DNA of 64,000 bases from Actinomadura madurae (GTDB lineage: Bacteria > Actinomycetota > Actinomycetes > Streptosporangiales > Streptosporangiaceae), in NCBI RefSeq assembly GCF_900115095.1, contig NZ_FOVH01000001.1, positions 620,001 through 684,000 on the forward strand, in the 5' to 3' direction. The notes beneath the pieces were generated by a model that was not told the DNA's origin, did no database searches, and saw only the letters and a list, made by a program, of their open reading frames with translations. The position numbers and the translations under genes were made by a program. Positions within the stretch are counted from its first letter, which is position 1. Each line of letters begins with the position of its first letter. Positions 9,512 to 18,163 of the stretch are shown piece after piece.

Positions 9512-10636
9512 ATGACCCGGACCCTGATCGTCACCAACGACTTCCCGCCCCGCCCCGGCGGCATCCAGGCGTTCGTGCACGGCCTCGCCGTGCGCCGCCC
9601 GCCCGGCTCGGTGGTCGTCTACGCCCCGGCCTGGAAGGGCGCCGCGGAGTTCGACGCGGCGCAGCCGTTCCCGGTCGTCCGGCATCCGGGCTCGCTGATG
9701 CTGCCGGAGCCGGGGGTGCTGCGCCGGGCGGCGGACGTGCTGCGCGCGGAGCGCTGCGACTCCGTCGTGTTCGGCGCGGCGGCGCCGCTCGGCCTCCTGG
9801 CCCCGGCCCTGCGCCGCCGCGGCGCCGGCCGCCTCGTCGGGATCACCCACGGCCACGAGGCGGCCTGGGCGACGCTGCCGGTAGCGCGGACCGTGCTCGG
9901 GCGCATCGGAGACAACCTGGACGTCCTGACCTACCTGGGCGAGTACACGAGGTCCCGGATGGCGCGCGTCCTGCCGCCGGACGCGGCGGCGCGGATGGCG
10001 CGCCTCGCCCCCGGCGTGGACGAGACACTCTTCCACCCGGGCGCCGGCGGCGCGGACGTCCGCGCCCGGCACGGCCTGACCGACCGCCCGGTCGTGGTCT
10101 GCGTGTCCCGCCTGGTGCCGCGCAAAGGCCAGGACGCCCTGATCCGCGCCTGGCCGCACATCCTCCGCGAGGCACCGGACGCCGCGCTCCTTCTCGTGGG
10201 AGGCGGCCCGTACCGCCGTGACCTGGAACGCCTGGCGGAGTCCCTCGACGTGACGCGCTCGGTCGTCTTCACCGGAGGCGTCCCCTGGGAGGAACTGCCC
10301 GCGCACTTCGACGCGGGCGACGTCTTCGCGATGCCGTGCCGCACCCGCCGCCGCGGCCTCGACGTCGAGGGCCTCGGCATCGTCTACCTGGAAGCGTCGG
10401 CGACCGGCCTGCCGGTGGTGGCGGGCGACTCGGGCGGCGCCCCTGACGCCGTCCTGGACGGCGAAACGGGAATGGTCGTCGACGGCCGCTCCGTCCGGCG
10501 CATCGCCGAGTCCGTGTCGACCCTGCTCACCAACCCCGACCACGCCCGCGCAATGGGCGAAAAGGGGCGCGCGTGGGTCGAACGCGAATGGCGCTGGGAG
10601 ATCCAGGCAAACCGCCTGGAAGAACTGCTCACGTGA
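9512..10636 (+). CDS. pimB: GT4 glycosyltransferase, PimB-type mannosyltransferase
   Basis: A 374-residue GT-B fold enzyme. The N-terminus TRTLIVTNDFPPRPGGIQ and the C-terminal donor-site block EGLGIVYLEASATGLPVV match the PimB' family, which adds the second mannose from GDP-mannose to phosphatidylinositol monomannoside at the inner membrane face. SRLVPRKGQDALIRA is the typical start of the second Rossmann domain. The gene lies close to the bcc genes, as pimB' (Rv2188c) does in M. tuberculosis. I start at ATG 9512 rather than an upstream in-frame ATG (9482), since the family begins with this motif; a TATGCT box ends 9 bases upstream and could drive a near-leaderless mRNA. Confidence 0.9.
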   Translation: MTRTLIVTNDFPPRPGGIQAFVHGLAVRRPPGSVVVYAPAWKGAAEFDAAQPFPVVRHPGSLMLPEPGVLRRAADVLRAERCDSVVFGAAAPLGLLAPALRRRGAGRLVGITHGHEAAWATLPVARTVLGRIGDNLDVLTYLGEYTRSRMARVLPPDAAARMARLAPGVDETLFHPGAGGADVRARHGLTDRPVVVCVSRLVPRKGQDALIRAWPHILREAPDAALLLVGGGPYRRDLERLAESLDVTRSVVFTGGVPWEELPAHFDAGDVFAMPCRTRRRGLDVEGLGIVYLEASATGLPVVAGDSGGAPDAVLDGETGMVVDGRSVRRIAESVSTLLTNPDHARAMGEKGRAWVEREWRWEIQANRLEELLT

Positions 10637-10753
10637 ATTCACCGGCTCCGGGACAAGGACCCGCCCCCGCGCCGTAGGCAGGTCCCCGCCCCGAAACCGG
10701 CGGTCAAAAGGGCGGCAGATTCACATGGACCAGTACGGTCCATGCGCACTTAC

Positions 10754-10936
10754 CGCAGCCACCGCCGCAACCACGCGACGACCTCAATGGTCGCGATCGC
10801 GTCCGAAGGCAGGTTCGAGCTTGCGAGAACCTGATCGCGCAGCGAGCCGCTAGGCGAGCCGGAGCGATGCAGCGATCGCCCAGTGCCCGACGATGGAGGG
10901 CCGCCAAGGCCCGAAGGAGGAGGGCACTGCAATGAA
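10754..10936 (-). repeat. Dispersed intergenic repeat, copy A (inverted)
   Basis: The reverse complement of this stretch matches 45155-45341 over almost its full length, with scattered substitutions and small indels: a CTCCTTCGGGC block, CCCTCCATCGTCG, CATCGCTCCGGCTCGCC, GCGGCTCGCTGCGCGATCA, CTGCCTTCGGACGCGATCGC and GTCGCGTGGTTGCGG occur in the same order. Differences are spread over all codon positions, so it looks non-coding. A more diverged third copy is at 45388-45500. Confidence 0.75.
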
Positions 10937-10942
10937 CACAGC

Positions 10943-10991
10943 GCGTTGGTTTGGGTTGGGGCGCCCCAAGCGCCCCAACCCAAACCAACGC
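10943..10991. repeat. Perfect 22-bp inverted repeat with 5-base loop
   Basis: Arms 10943-10964 and 10970-10991 are exact reverse complements, separated by CCCAA. The arms are made of G/T runs on one side and C/A runs on the other, unlike neighbouring sequence. It directly adjoins repeat copy A. A transcript in either direction would form a very stable hairpin, so it could be a bidirectional terminator for pimB, or a mobile-repeat terminus. Confidence 0.8.
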
Positions 10992-11365
10992 CGGAGACAC
11001 AGCCCCGCCCCCGGAGACCGGTTCCACGCGGACGCCCCTGCCGAGGTGGGGTCGGTGTGATCCGCTGCCGAGCGGCCCGGCGCCCCTGTGGGGGAGAACC
11101 TGGAGATGGGCGCGCCGCGTGGGCCGGCCGGCGGGGTCGGATCGTGTCCGTGTGGTCGGGAGCGCGGGGCACGGCCCCGGCATCCGGCACCGCTGGGGCC
11201 CGGCCCCGCGACGGTGCCCGACCGTGGACGCGCGGGAGGCCTGTCAGTGCCCCTGGGCTGATCCCTTGTCGCGGTGATCGTGTCATCGGGGCCACCTCCT
11301 GCCGCTGCTGCGTCCTCGGTCGTTGACGTTCTCGACGTTAGGGCCCGCCCGGCGGGACGGCACCA

Positions 11366-11386
11366 CCCTTAAAGCGCGTTTAAGGG
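11366..11386. promoter_or_regulatory. Inverted repeat upstream of the PBP gene, possible operator
   Basis: CCCTTAAA and TTTAAGGG (11366-11373 and 11379-11386) flank GCGCG. It is one of the few AT-rich palindromes in the window and lies 122 bases before the PBP start. A TTGACG hexamer is found about 40 bases upstream. Binding of a dimeric regulator is inferred; the protein is unknown. Confidence 0.4.
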
Positions 11387-11508
11387 GCGGATCATCCGTC
11401 GCTAAGCCGCCTTCCGGTTCCGGCCAGGGAAACCGGCAAGTCGTGCATGTACGGAGCAATCGGACGCTGAAAGGATCAAGCTCCGGGTGGGTGGCGGGAG
11501 GAGGGCGC

Positions 11509-13044
11509 ATGCGCTCGCGGGGACTTGTGGTGCTGGCGGGGACACTGGCGGTCGTGCTGGTGGCGGGCCTGACGACCGGCTGGCTGCTGCGGCGGGGCCG
11601 CGGCGGCAGCGCGGCGGGGGTGGCCGAGGCCTACTTCGCCGCCTGGCGGGACGGCGACCTGGAGGAGATGCGCGAGCTCGTGGCCGATCCGCCCGCCGAC
11701 TTCGCCGCCCAGCACCGGACGCTGTCGCGCGGGCTGCGGGTCAACGCGATCGCGCTGGAGCCGCGTCCCGTCACCGCGTCCGGGCGGGACGCGGCGGCGG
11801 CGGAGTTCACGGTCACCCGCTCGCTGGCCGACCACGGCGACTGGTCGTTCCGGTCGGTGCTGCGGCTCGGCCGGGTGGACGGCCGGTGGCGGGTGCTGTG
11901 GTCGCCGTCCACGCTCTACCCGGGGCTCAAGGGGAAGGGGGCGTGGTCGCTCGGCCAGGTGCGCGTCCCCGCCGTGCGACTCACCGCGCACGACGGCCGG
12001 CCGCTGCCCGAGGACGGGCCGCTCGCCCCCTACCTCGCCGAGATCATGGCGAACCTGGGCGAGGACGAGGACCAGGCCGGGTGGGCCGTCGAGCTGCGCG
12101 ACGGCGGCAGGCCGCTGCAGCTGGTGAAGGTGTTCGGCGTGAAGAAGAGCCGGACGATCCGGACCACGCTGGACCGGTCGCTGCAGGCGGCGGCGGAGAA
12201 GGCGGTCGCCGCCGCGCCCGGCCAGGCCGCGATCGTGGCCGTCCGGCCGTCCAGCGGGGAGATCCTCGCGGTGGCGGACGAACTCGGCGGGCTCGGCGCG
12301 TTCACCGGCCTCTACCCGCCCGGCTCGACGTTCAAGGTCGTCACCGCGGGCGCGCTCGTCGCGGACGGGGCGGGGGCCGGCACCGGCGCCGACTGCCCCG
12401 CCTCGGTGGTCACCGCGCAGCGGACGATCCGCAACGACGACGACCACGCGCTCGGGCGCACGACATTGCGCGGCGCCTTCGCCGCGTCCTGCAACACGAC
12501 GTTCGCCCGGCTCGGCGTGGAGCGGCTCGGCGCGGCGAAGCTGGCGGCGAGCGCCCGCCGCTTCGGGTTCGGCGCCCCGATCGCCCCGGGCGTCGGGGCC
12601 GCGCGGGGCGGCTTCCCCGATCCGCGGAGCGGCGCGGAACTGGCCGAGGCGTCGATCGGGCAGGGCCGCGTCCAGGCCAGCCCGCTGCTGATGGCTACGG
12701 TCGCCGCGGCCGTGGCGGACGGCTCCTGGCGGGCGCCGAGGCTGCTGCCGGAGAAGCTGGTCCGCGAGGACGGGGGAGAGCGACCGCGCCCCCGCCCGGT
12801 GCCCGGAACGCCCGCGCTCGGCACGATGATGCGGGCGGTGGTCACCGAGGGCACCGCCGCGCGCGCCGGGCTGCCGGACGCGGTGGCGGGCAAGACCGGG
12901 ACCGCCGAGTTCGGCGGCGGGAGCCACGCCTGGTTCATCGGCTACCGGGCGAACGTCGCCTTCGCGGTCTTCGTCTCGGCCGGCGGCTCGGGCCCGAAGG
13001 TGGCGGCCCCGCTCGCCGCCCGCTTCCTGAAGGCGGCCGGCTGA
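11509..13044 (+). CDS. Penicillin-binding protein with NTF2-like N-terminal domain (class B type transpeptidase)
   Basis: A 511-residue membrane-anchored D,D-transpeptidase that would cross-link peptidoglycan outside the membrane. Order: short cytoplasmic start, one helix (about residues 5-25), an NTF2/MecA_N-like domain (about 35-140), a short dimerisation region, and the transpeptidase domain with all three active-site motifs: STFK with Ser273, SCN at 327-329, and KTGT at 462-465. The ATG at 11509 has GGAGGAG at 8-14 bases; the frame is open further upstream but without signals. This is the PbpA/PBP2a-like architecture common in actinobacteria. It stands alone, with long gaps on both sides. 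Confidence 0.93.
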   Translation: MRSRGLVVLAGTLAVVLVAGLTTGWLLRRGRGGSAAGVAEAYFAAWRDGDLEEMRELVADPPADFAAQHRTLSRGLRVNAIALEPRPVTASGRDAAAAEFTVTRSLADHGDWSFRSVLRLGRVDGRWRVLWSPSTLYPGLKGKGAWSLGQVRVPAVRLTAHDGRPLPEDGPLAPYLAEIMANLGEDEDQAGWAVELRDGGRPLQLVKVFGVKKSRTIRTTLDRSLQAAAEKAVAAAPGQAAIVAVRPSSGEILAVADELGGLGAFTGLYPPGSTFKVVTAGALVADGAGAGTGADCPASVVTAQRTIRNDDDHALGRTTLRGAFAASCNTTFARLGVERLGAAKLAASARRFGFGAPIAPGVGAARGGFPDPRSGAELAEASIGQGRVQASPLLMATVAAAVADGSWRAPRLLPEKLVREDGGERPRPRPVPGTPALGTMMRAVVTEGTAARAGLPDAVAGKTGTAEFGGGSHAWFIGYRANVAFAVFVSAGGSGPKVAAPLAARFLKAAG

Positions 13045-13514
13045 CCGGGTGCGGCCCGGCGAGATTTTTTTCTCGCCCCCGCCCGGCGGGTGGCGGAGGC
13101 GACGTCCGATGCGCCCGGACGGTTTTGATCGTTCCGGGCTTGTTCCGAGCGCTATCGCGATGTCGCAGGTGGCCGCGCATTTCGGCAGAGGAATGGCGGC
13201 CGCGCAATCCGTTGCCCGGGTGCGTGAACGTCCCGTGCCTTCGGCGCGTACAGCAGTGGAGAGCAGAACCGCCGAACAGAAGAATCGCAGAAAATTCGGC
13301 GGCAACGGTCATCCGAGTGGCTCCTGGGGCGTATGCTCCCGGAGTGATCGGGCGGGTTCGAGAGAATCCGTCCAGGGATCGCGGTGGGAGCGAGCGGGCT
13401 CCGACACCGTGATTCCGGCAATGTCTCAAGCGGGACCCGCCGCCGGGCGCAAGCCCGGCGGTGCGGAGCCGAAACGGCGTTCGCGAGCTCTCCGTCTCCT
13501 CCACAGGAGAGGGC
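13045..13514. other. Long leader/intergenic region before the LytM-like gene
   Basis: 470 bases without a credible gene. It starts with a hairpin with a T6 loop (13058-13077), contains an AT-richer patch around 13250-13310 and, close to the next gene, a 9-bp GC stem with a GCAA tetraloop (arms 13440-13448 and 13453-13461). Base composition is visibly less GC-rich than coding DNA. A structured 5' leader controlling the next gene is possible. Confidence 0.5.
13058..13077. terminator. Short hairpin with T6 loop after the PBP gene
   Basis: GGCGAGA and TCTCGCC (7 bp) enclose six T residues, starting 14 bases after the PBP stop. The T run is in the loop and not after the stem, so it is an unusual terminator at best; stable RNA ends are the most likely role. 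Confidence 0.4.
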
Positions 13515-15533
13515 ATGGCGCGACGCGATTACGGGCATGCGTCCCGGAGCTCTACGCATGCTTCACCGTGGGCGGAGACGCCCGCGCGCCCGTCCTCGAG
13601 GCGGGAGCCCAAGCAGGGGCTCCTGTCCGAGGATCCCCAGTGGCCCGAAGGGTCCTGGTGGTCGGAGCAGCCGGACTGGTCCGAGCGGGGACGCAAGGCG
13701 TCCCGGCGCGAATCGAAACGGCGCGAACCGAAACGGCGCGGGGGCAGGTCTCGCGCGCCGCGGTCCGGCGAGCGCGAGGAGCGTCCGCGGCAGCGTGCGC
13801 GGTGGCCTGAGCCGCCGCCCGCACAGCGCGACGACGCGCGGACGGACCGCTTCGGCGCGCGCAACGGGCCGGCCGGCGCCGAGCCGTTCGGCGAGCGGAA
13901 CCGGCGGCCCGCTCCGCGCCCGGAAGGGCCCGCCCCCCGGCAGGAGCGGCCGGCTCCCCGGCAGGAGCGGCCGGCTCCCCGGCAGGAGCGACCCGCCCCT
14001 CAGCGGGAGAGGCCTGCTCCCCGGGCGGAGCGGCCGGACCCCCGGGCCGGGCGGTTCGACGCGCGCATGGAACAGGACGCGCGCACGCGGCAGTTCGACG
14101 CGCGCACCGAGGGATTCGGCGGCCGGGCGGGGCGGCCCGAGCGCGACCGGTCCCGTGACTTCCCCCAGCGCGGCGGGCGGGCCCGCGGGCCCGAGCGGCC
14201 GCGCGCCCAGCGCCGCCCGGACCGGCGGTCCGAGCAGCGGCAGCCGGCGCGCCCGGAACCGCGGCGCCGCCCGTCGACGCCGCGTCCCGGCCCGAAGGCC
14301 ACGCCGCGCCGCGGCCGGCGCCCCGCCGACCGGCTGAGCATCGGCGCGATCGTGCTGTCCACCGCCGTCGGCCTCTCCCTGCTCGGCATCGCCGAGCGGG
14401 CCCTGCTGGACGGCGGCCCCCTCGGCGGCTCGTCCGGCGCCGTGGGCTCGCAGCGCCAGATCAAGCCGCCGAAGCAGGGCGGCTCGGGCGGGGCGGCCCA
14501 GCCGCAGCAGCCGGCCCCGCAGCAGCCGGGCGGCGGCGGCGCGGCCGCCCCGCCGGCGGGACCCGACCTCGGGGTGCTCGCCGCCCAGGTCCGGAAGCTG
14601 ACCCTGGCGCAGCGGGGCGCCGCCGCGCGGCAGGCCTACGGCGCCGCGCCGACGGCCGCGCCGCTCGTGGACGCCATCCGGACCAGCGCCGACAAGACCT
14701 GGGTGTTCGGCACGAGCGCGATCCCCGTCCCGGCGTCCAGCACCGCCAACCCCGAGGTCGCCTTCTACGCCGCCCACTGGACCGGCAAGGAGTGGCAGGT
14801 CGGGCTGTCGGGCAACCGGGCGTTCGGCGGCCTGCTCGGCGACGTCCCCGCGAAGGTCATGTCGGCGTCGGAGGCGCGGCTGCTGAACAAGTACGGGGCG
14901 CTCACCGCCGGCCAGGCCACCGCCCTCGTCAACGGCACGCGCGCCGGCGACGGGCTGATGCTGCCGTGGAAGATCGGCCAGGCCTGGTCGATGACGACGT
15001 CGGACGGCGCGGCGCGCCCGCTGGGGGCGCTGGCGTTCGCGGGCGGCGACGGGCGGGTCGTCGCGGCCGGCGACGGCCGCCTCTACCGGTTCTGCTCCAG
15101 CAACGCCGGCGCGCTGGTCATGGTGATCCACCCGAGCGGCCTCGCGACCACCTACTACCACCTGCGGAACGTGCCCCGGCTGCGCGACGGCAGCGTCGTC
15201 AAGCGGGGCGAGGCGCTCGGCCGCACCGGCACCGGCCGGCCCTGCGGCGGCGCCGAGGCGCCCCGCGCTCAGGTCGGGTTCGGGCTGCGCCGCGGCGCCG
15301 AGGCGGTCCCGCTGGCCGGCGCCGTGATCGGCGGCTGGACGTTCCAGGAGCGGGCGAACCCGCTGCTCGGCTTCGCCGAACGGGGCGTCCTGCAGGTGCT
15401 CACCGGGGGCCTGCTGGCCAACCTCGGCCCGGTCCCCGCCGCGGACGACTCTCCGTCGTCATCGCCCTCCCCCGGCGCGACGCCGAAGGACGGCGCCGGA
15501 TCGGCCGGCGCTCCGGCGCCGGCCGCAACCTAG
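13515..15533 (+). CDS. Membrane-anchored protein with degenerate LytM/M23-like domain
   Basis: A 672-residue protein. Residues 1-270 are a highly charged Arg/Pro/Glu-rich cytoplasmic region with three tandem RPAPRQE units; one helix follows at about 274-295; then a Gln/Pro/Gly linker, a helical/NTF2-like segment (about 350-480) and a C-terminal domain (about 495-610) with M23 signatures: VVAAGDGRLYRF, GLATTYYHLRNV and GSVVKRGEALGRTGTG. The metal ligands of active M23 enzymes (HxxxD and HxH) are not present: the place of HLHFE reads RAQVGFGL. It is therefore probably a non-catalytic LytM factor that binds or regulates wall enzymes outside the membrane. ATG 13515 has AGGAGAGG upstream; an in-frame start at 13461 lacks one. 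Conservation outside actinomycetes is unknown to me. Confidence 0.75.
   Translation: MARRDYGHASRSSTHASPWAETPARPSSRREPKQGLLSEDPQWPEGSWWSEQPDWSERGRKASRRESKRREPKRRGGRSRAPRSGEREERPRQRARWPEPPPAQRDDARTDRFGARNGPAGAEPFGERNRRPAPRPEGPAPRQERPAPRQERPAPRQERPAPQRERPAPRAERPDPRAGRFDARMEQDARTRQFDARTEGFGGRAGRPERDRSRDFPQRGGRARGPERPRAQRRPDRRSEQRQPARPEPRRRPSTPRPGPKATPRRGRRPADRLSIGAIVLSTAVGLSLLGIAERALLDGGPLGGSSGAVGSQRQIKPPKQGGSGGAAQPQQPAPQQPGGGGAAAPPAGPDLGVLAAQVRKLTLAQRGAAARQAYGAAPTAAPLVDAIRTSADKTWVFGTSAIPVPASSTANPEVAFYAAHWTGKEWQVGLSGNRAFGGLLGDVPAKVMSASEARLLNKYGALTAGQATALVNGTRAGDGLMLPWKIGQAWSMTTSDGAARPLGALAFAGGDGRVVAAGDGRLYRFCSSNAGALVMVIHPSGLATTYYHLRNVPRLRDGSVVKRGEALGRTGTGRPCGGAEAPRAQVGFGLRRGAEAVPLAGAVIGGWTFQERANPLLGFAERGVLQVLTGGLLANLGPVPAADDSPSSSPSPGATPKDGAGSAGAPAPAAT
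13935..13997 (+). repeat. In-frame 21-bp tandem repeat (3 copies)
   Basis: Three near-identical 21-base units beginning CCCCGGCAGGAGCGG encode PRQERPA repeats in the cytoplasmic part of the LytM-like protein, with diverged units after them. Copy number is likely to vary by slippage. Confidence 0.85.
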
Positions 15534-15549
15534 AAGAGGAGTCCGAGCG

Positions 15550-16527
15550 GTGCGAATTCGCAACAGTGATGATCCCGCGGTGCCCAGCTGGGTGCTGCGC
15601 GTGGTGCTCGCCGGCGCGGTCGTGGTCCTCGTCGGCGCGGCGACCCCGCAGGGCGCCGTCGCGGTCGCGAACGTGCAGTACTTCCTCAACTTCTACGCCG
15701 GCGTCTTCGCCCTCGTCGCCCTGACCACCGCGGTGATGAGCGGGCTGCTGGCGACCGAGCGGCTCATCCTGAAGATCCGCCACCGCGTGCTCGCGCAGGC
15801 GCTGCACCGCGCCTCCGCGGTCGTCGCGACCGCGATGCTGGTCGCGCACGTCACGGTGAAGGTGATGAACGGCCTCGCCCTCCCGGTGCAGGTCGTCGTC
15901 CCGGACGGCGGCGCGGTCGGCCTCGGCACGATCGCGTTCGACCTGATGATCCTGATCGTGATCACCGGTGCGATGCGGGCGCGGTTCGCGTTCAAGGGCA
16001 AGGCCTGGGTGTGGCGCTCGATGCACGCGCTCGCCTACATCTCGTGGCCGTTCGCGATCGTGCACGGCCTGATCACCGGCCGGGCGGCCGCGCCGTGGGT
16101 GGTGCTCAGCTACGTGATGAGCGTGGTGTTCGTCGTGCTGGCACTGATCACCCGGATGGTCGTGGTGATCAAGCCGCGGGACGTGCACCTGGCGGGCGAC
16201 GAGGTCGACTCGTTCACGCGGCCCGACGGCGCCGGCCGGCGCCGCGACCGGCGCGCCATGGCGGCGCGCGAGCACGAGGAGGGACGCGTCGCCGCGATGG
16301 CCCGCGGCCGGGCGGCCGAGGCCCGGGACGGGTTCGGCGACCCGCGCGGCCTGGACGACCCGCGCGACCTCGGCGACCCCCGCGACTACGGCGACCGCGA
16401 CTTCGACCGGGACTTCGCCGACCCGCGCGACTACGGCTCCCGCGGGTTCGACGACCCGCGCCGGACCGTGTCCGACCCCCGCGGCATGCCCGTGACAGGG
16501 CCGGGTGACACCGAGGTCATCCGATGA
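15550..16527 (+). CDS. Cytochrome-b/ferric-reductase-like membrane protein
   Basis: A 325-residue protein with six hydrophobic segments in residues 1-220 and a hydrophilic tail. Two helices carry pairs of His at heme-ligand spacing: LHRASAVVATAMLVAHV, and SMHALAYISWPFAIVHG, which fits a di-heme membrane cytochrome of the ferric reductase/cytochrome b561 type. The tail (about 265-325) is built of short Asp-Pro-Arg repeats (DPRDLGDPRDYGD and variants). The GTG start sits 16 bases after the upstream stop. The stop overlaps the start of the NuoF-like gene, so the two proteins probably act together, passing electrons from NADH to a membrane heme or across the membrane. Heme binding is inferred. 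Confidence 0.75.
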   Translation: MRIRNSDDPAVPSWVLRVVLAGAVVVLVGAATPQGAVAVANVQYFLNFYAGVFALVALTTAVMSGLLATERLILKIRHRVLAQALHRASAVVATAMLVAHVTVKVMNGLALPVQVVVPDGGAVGLGTIAFDLMILIVITGAMRARFAFKGKAWVWRSMHALAYISWPFAIVHGLITGRAAAPWVVLSYVMSVVFVVLALITRMVVVIKPRDVHLAGDEVDSFTRPDGAGRRRDRRAMAAREHEEGRVAAMARGRAAEARDGFGDPRGLDDPRDLGDPRDYGDRDFDRDFADPRDYGSRGFDDPRRTVSDPRGMPVTGPGDTEVIR

Positions 16528-18035
16528 CCTCGACCGTCACCGTCTCGAACATCGGCGGGCCCAGGCTGACGCTCGGGTTCGACCGGTTCGACCGGCTCGA
16601 CCTCGACCGGCACCTGGCCGTGCACGGCAAGCTGCGCGCGCCGGTGCTGGAGGACCTGGTCCGCATGGCGGAGCAGGTCGACCTGCGCGGGCGCGGCGGC
16701 GCCGGCTTCCCGTTCGCGCGCAAGCTGATGGCGGTCGCGGCGCGGGTCAACTACCCGACCGCCGACCAGACCGCGCTGCTGCCCGGCGAGAAGGGCAACG
16801 AGCGCGGCTCCAGCGAGGACGTCGTCGTCGTGGTGAACGGCGCGGAGGGCGAGCCCGGCAGCTCCAAGGACAAGGTCCTGCTGGGCCGGGCCCCGCACCT
16901 GGTCCTCGACGGCGCCCAGATCGCCGCGAACGCGCTCGGCACCCAGCGGATCGTGCTGGCCGTGGAGAGCGACGAGGCGGCCCGGTCGGTCCGCGCCGCG
17001 ATCAGCGAGCGGCGGATGCCGGCCCGGGTCGTCCGGCTGACCGAGCGGTTCATCTCCGGGGAGAGCGGCGCGGTGATCCGCGCGATCAACGGGGAGACGC
17101 CGATCCCGCCGGGCGTCAAGGTCCGCGCCTCCGACTCCGGGGTGGACGGATTCCCGACGCTGCTGTCCAACACCGAGACGTTCGCGCAGCTGGCGGTGCT
17201 GGTCTCGCTCGGTCCCGACCTGTACGCCTCGGCCGGGACGGAGGAGGAGCCGGGCACCACGCTGCTCACCATCGGCGGGACCCAGGTCGTCGAGGCGCCG
17301 CTCGGCACGCCGCTGCGGGCCGTCCTCGACCACTGCAAGGTGCCGCCGTCCCCGGGCGTGCTCGTCGGCGGCTACCACGGGATGTGGCTGGACCCGGCCG
17401 GGGTGTCGCGGGCCGTGCTGTCGCGCTCCGGGATGCGGCGCGTCGGCGGGACGGTCGGCGCCGGCATCATCCTGCCGCTCACCCAGGGCACCTGCCCGCT
17501 CGGCGAGGTCACCCGGATCGCCTCCTACCTCGCCGCGCAGTCCGCCGGGCAGTGCGGGCCGTGCCGGCTCGGGCTGCCCGACGTCGTCCGGTCGCTGAAC
17601 GCGCTCACCGAGGGGGCCGGGACGGTGGAGGACGTCCGCCGTGCCGCCGGCGTCGGCCGCGGCCGCGGCGCCTGCACCCACCCGGACGGGACGGCGAAGT
17701 TCGTCCTGTCGGCGATGGAGGCGTTCGGCGCCGACATCGACGCGCACCGGTGGGGCGGCGGCTGCGGCCTGTCGACCTACGGCGTGCTCCCGCTCCCGGT
17801 GCCGGACGGCTCGGAGGGGCGGGTGGCGATCGACTGGAGCCGGTGCGACGGGCACGGGCTGTGCGCCTACCTCGTCCCGGAGCTGATCCAGCTCGACCGG
17901 TACGGCTTCCCCGTGGTGCTCGGCACCGAGATCCCGTCGTGGATGGAGAAGGACGTGCAGAAAGCGGTCGCGATGTGCCCTGCATTGGCACTGCGCGTCA
18001 TCGACGGAGTACCCGGAGCATCATCGCGCCGGTGA
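16524..18035 (+). CDS. NuoF-like Fe-S flavoprotein fused to a ferredoxin domain
   Basis: A 503-residue soluble protein. Residues 35-330 resemble the 51-kDa NADH dehydrogenase subunit: RGRGGAGFPFARK (FMN/NADH loop), NGAEGEPGSSKDK and VDGFPTLLSNTETFA. Next is the Fe-S binding region with GQCGPCRLG; C344, C347 and C384 match three ligands, but the position of the first Cys in the usual CxxCxxC is Ala341, so one ligand is missing. The C-terminus is a small ferredoxin domain (CDGHGLC, C441/C447, and MCP, C485) typical of [3Fe-4S] ferredoxins. No nuoE or other complex I genes are nearby. Its start overlaps the stop of the membrane cytochrome gene, suggesting a two-protein electron-transfer unit. 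Confidence 0.8.
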   Translation: MTSTVTVSNIGGPRLTLGFDRFDRLDLDRHLAVHGKLRAPVLEDLVRMAEQVDLRGRGGAGFPFARKLMAVAARVNYPTADQTALLPGEKGNERGSSEDVVVVVNGAEGEPGSSKDKVLLGRAPHLVLDGAQIAANALGTQRIVLAVESDEAARSVRAAISERRMPARVVRLTERFISGESGAVIRAINGETPIPPGVKVRASDSGVDGFPTLLSNTETFAQLAVLVSLGPDLYASAGTEEEPGTTLLTIGGTQVVEAPLGTPLRAVLDHCKVPPSPGVLVGGYHGMWLDPAGVSRAVLSRSGMRRVGGTVGAGIILPLTQGTCPLGEVTRIASYLAAQSAGQCGPCRLGLPDVVRSLNALTEGAGTVEDVRRAAGVGRGRGACTHPDGTAKFVLSAMEAFGADIDAHRWGGGCGLSTYGVLPLPVPDGSEGRVAIDWSRCDGHGLCAYLVPELIQLDRYGFPVVLGTEIPSWMEKDVQKAVAMCPALALRVIDGVPGASSRR

Positions 18036-18163
18036 TTTCCGGACGCCCAGAAAATTGAAAATCCGCCGGACATCGTTGAACCCTCCGGACGGTGCGGTGC
18101 GTATCAACGGCAAAACCCGCGCCGGGTCCGTCGAGAGCTCCTCGAAAGGAGGAATGAATTCCC

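Larger units (their letters stand above)
10637..11508. other. Gene-free interval with repeats and inverted repeats
   Basis: About 870 bases between pimB and the penicillin-binding protein gene. Open frames here are the spurious kind seen in GC-rich DNA: no ribosome sites and no recognisable families. It holds an inverted copy of a dispersed repeat (10754-10936), a perfect long hairpin (10943-10991) and, nearer the next gene, an AT-containing inverted repeat (11366-11386). Confidence 0.7.

Noticed and set aside
13045..13514. Cyclic di-AMP (ydaO-type) riboswitch before the LytM-like gene
   Set aside because: I looked for the conserved GGGGAACC and CCGAACCCG blocks and did not find them in order.
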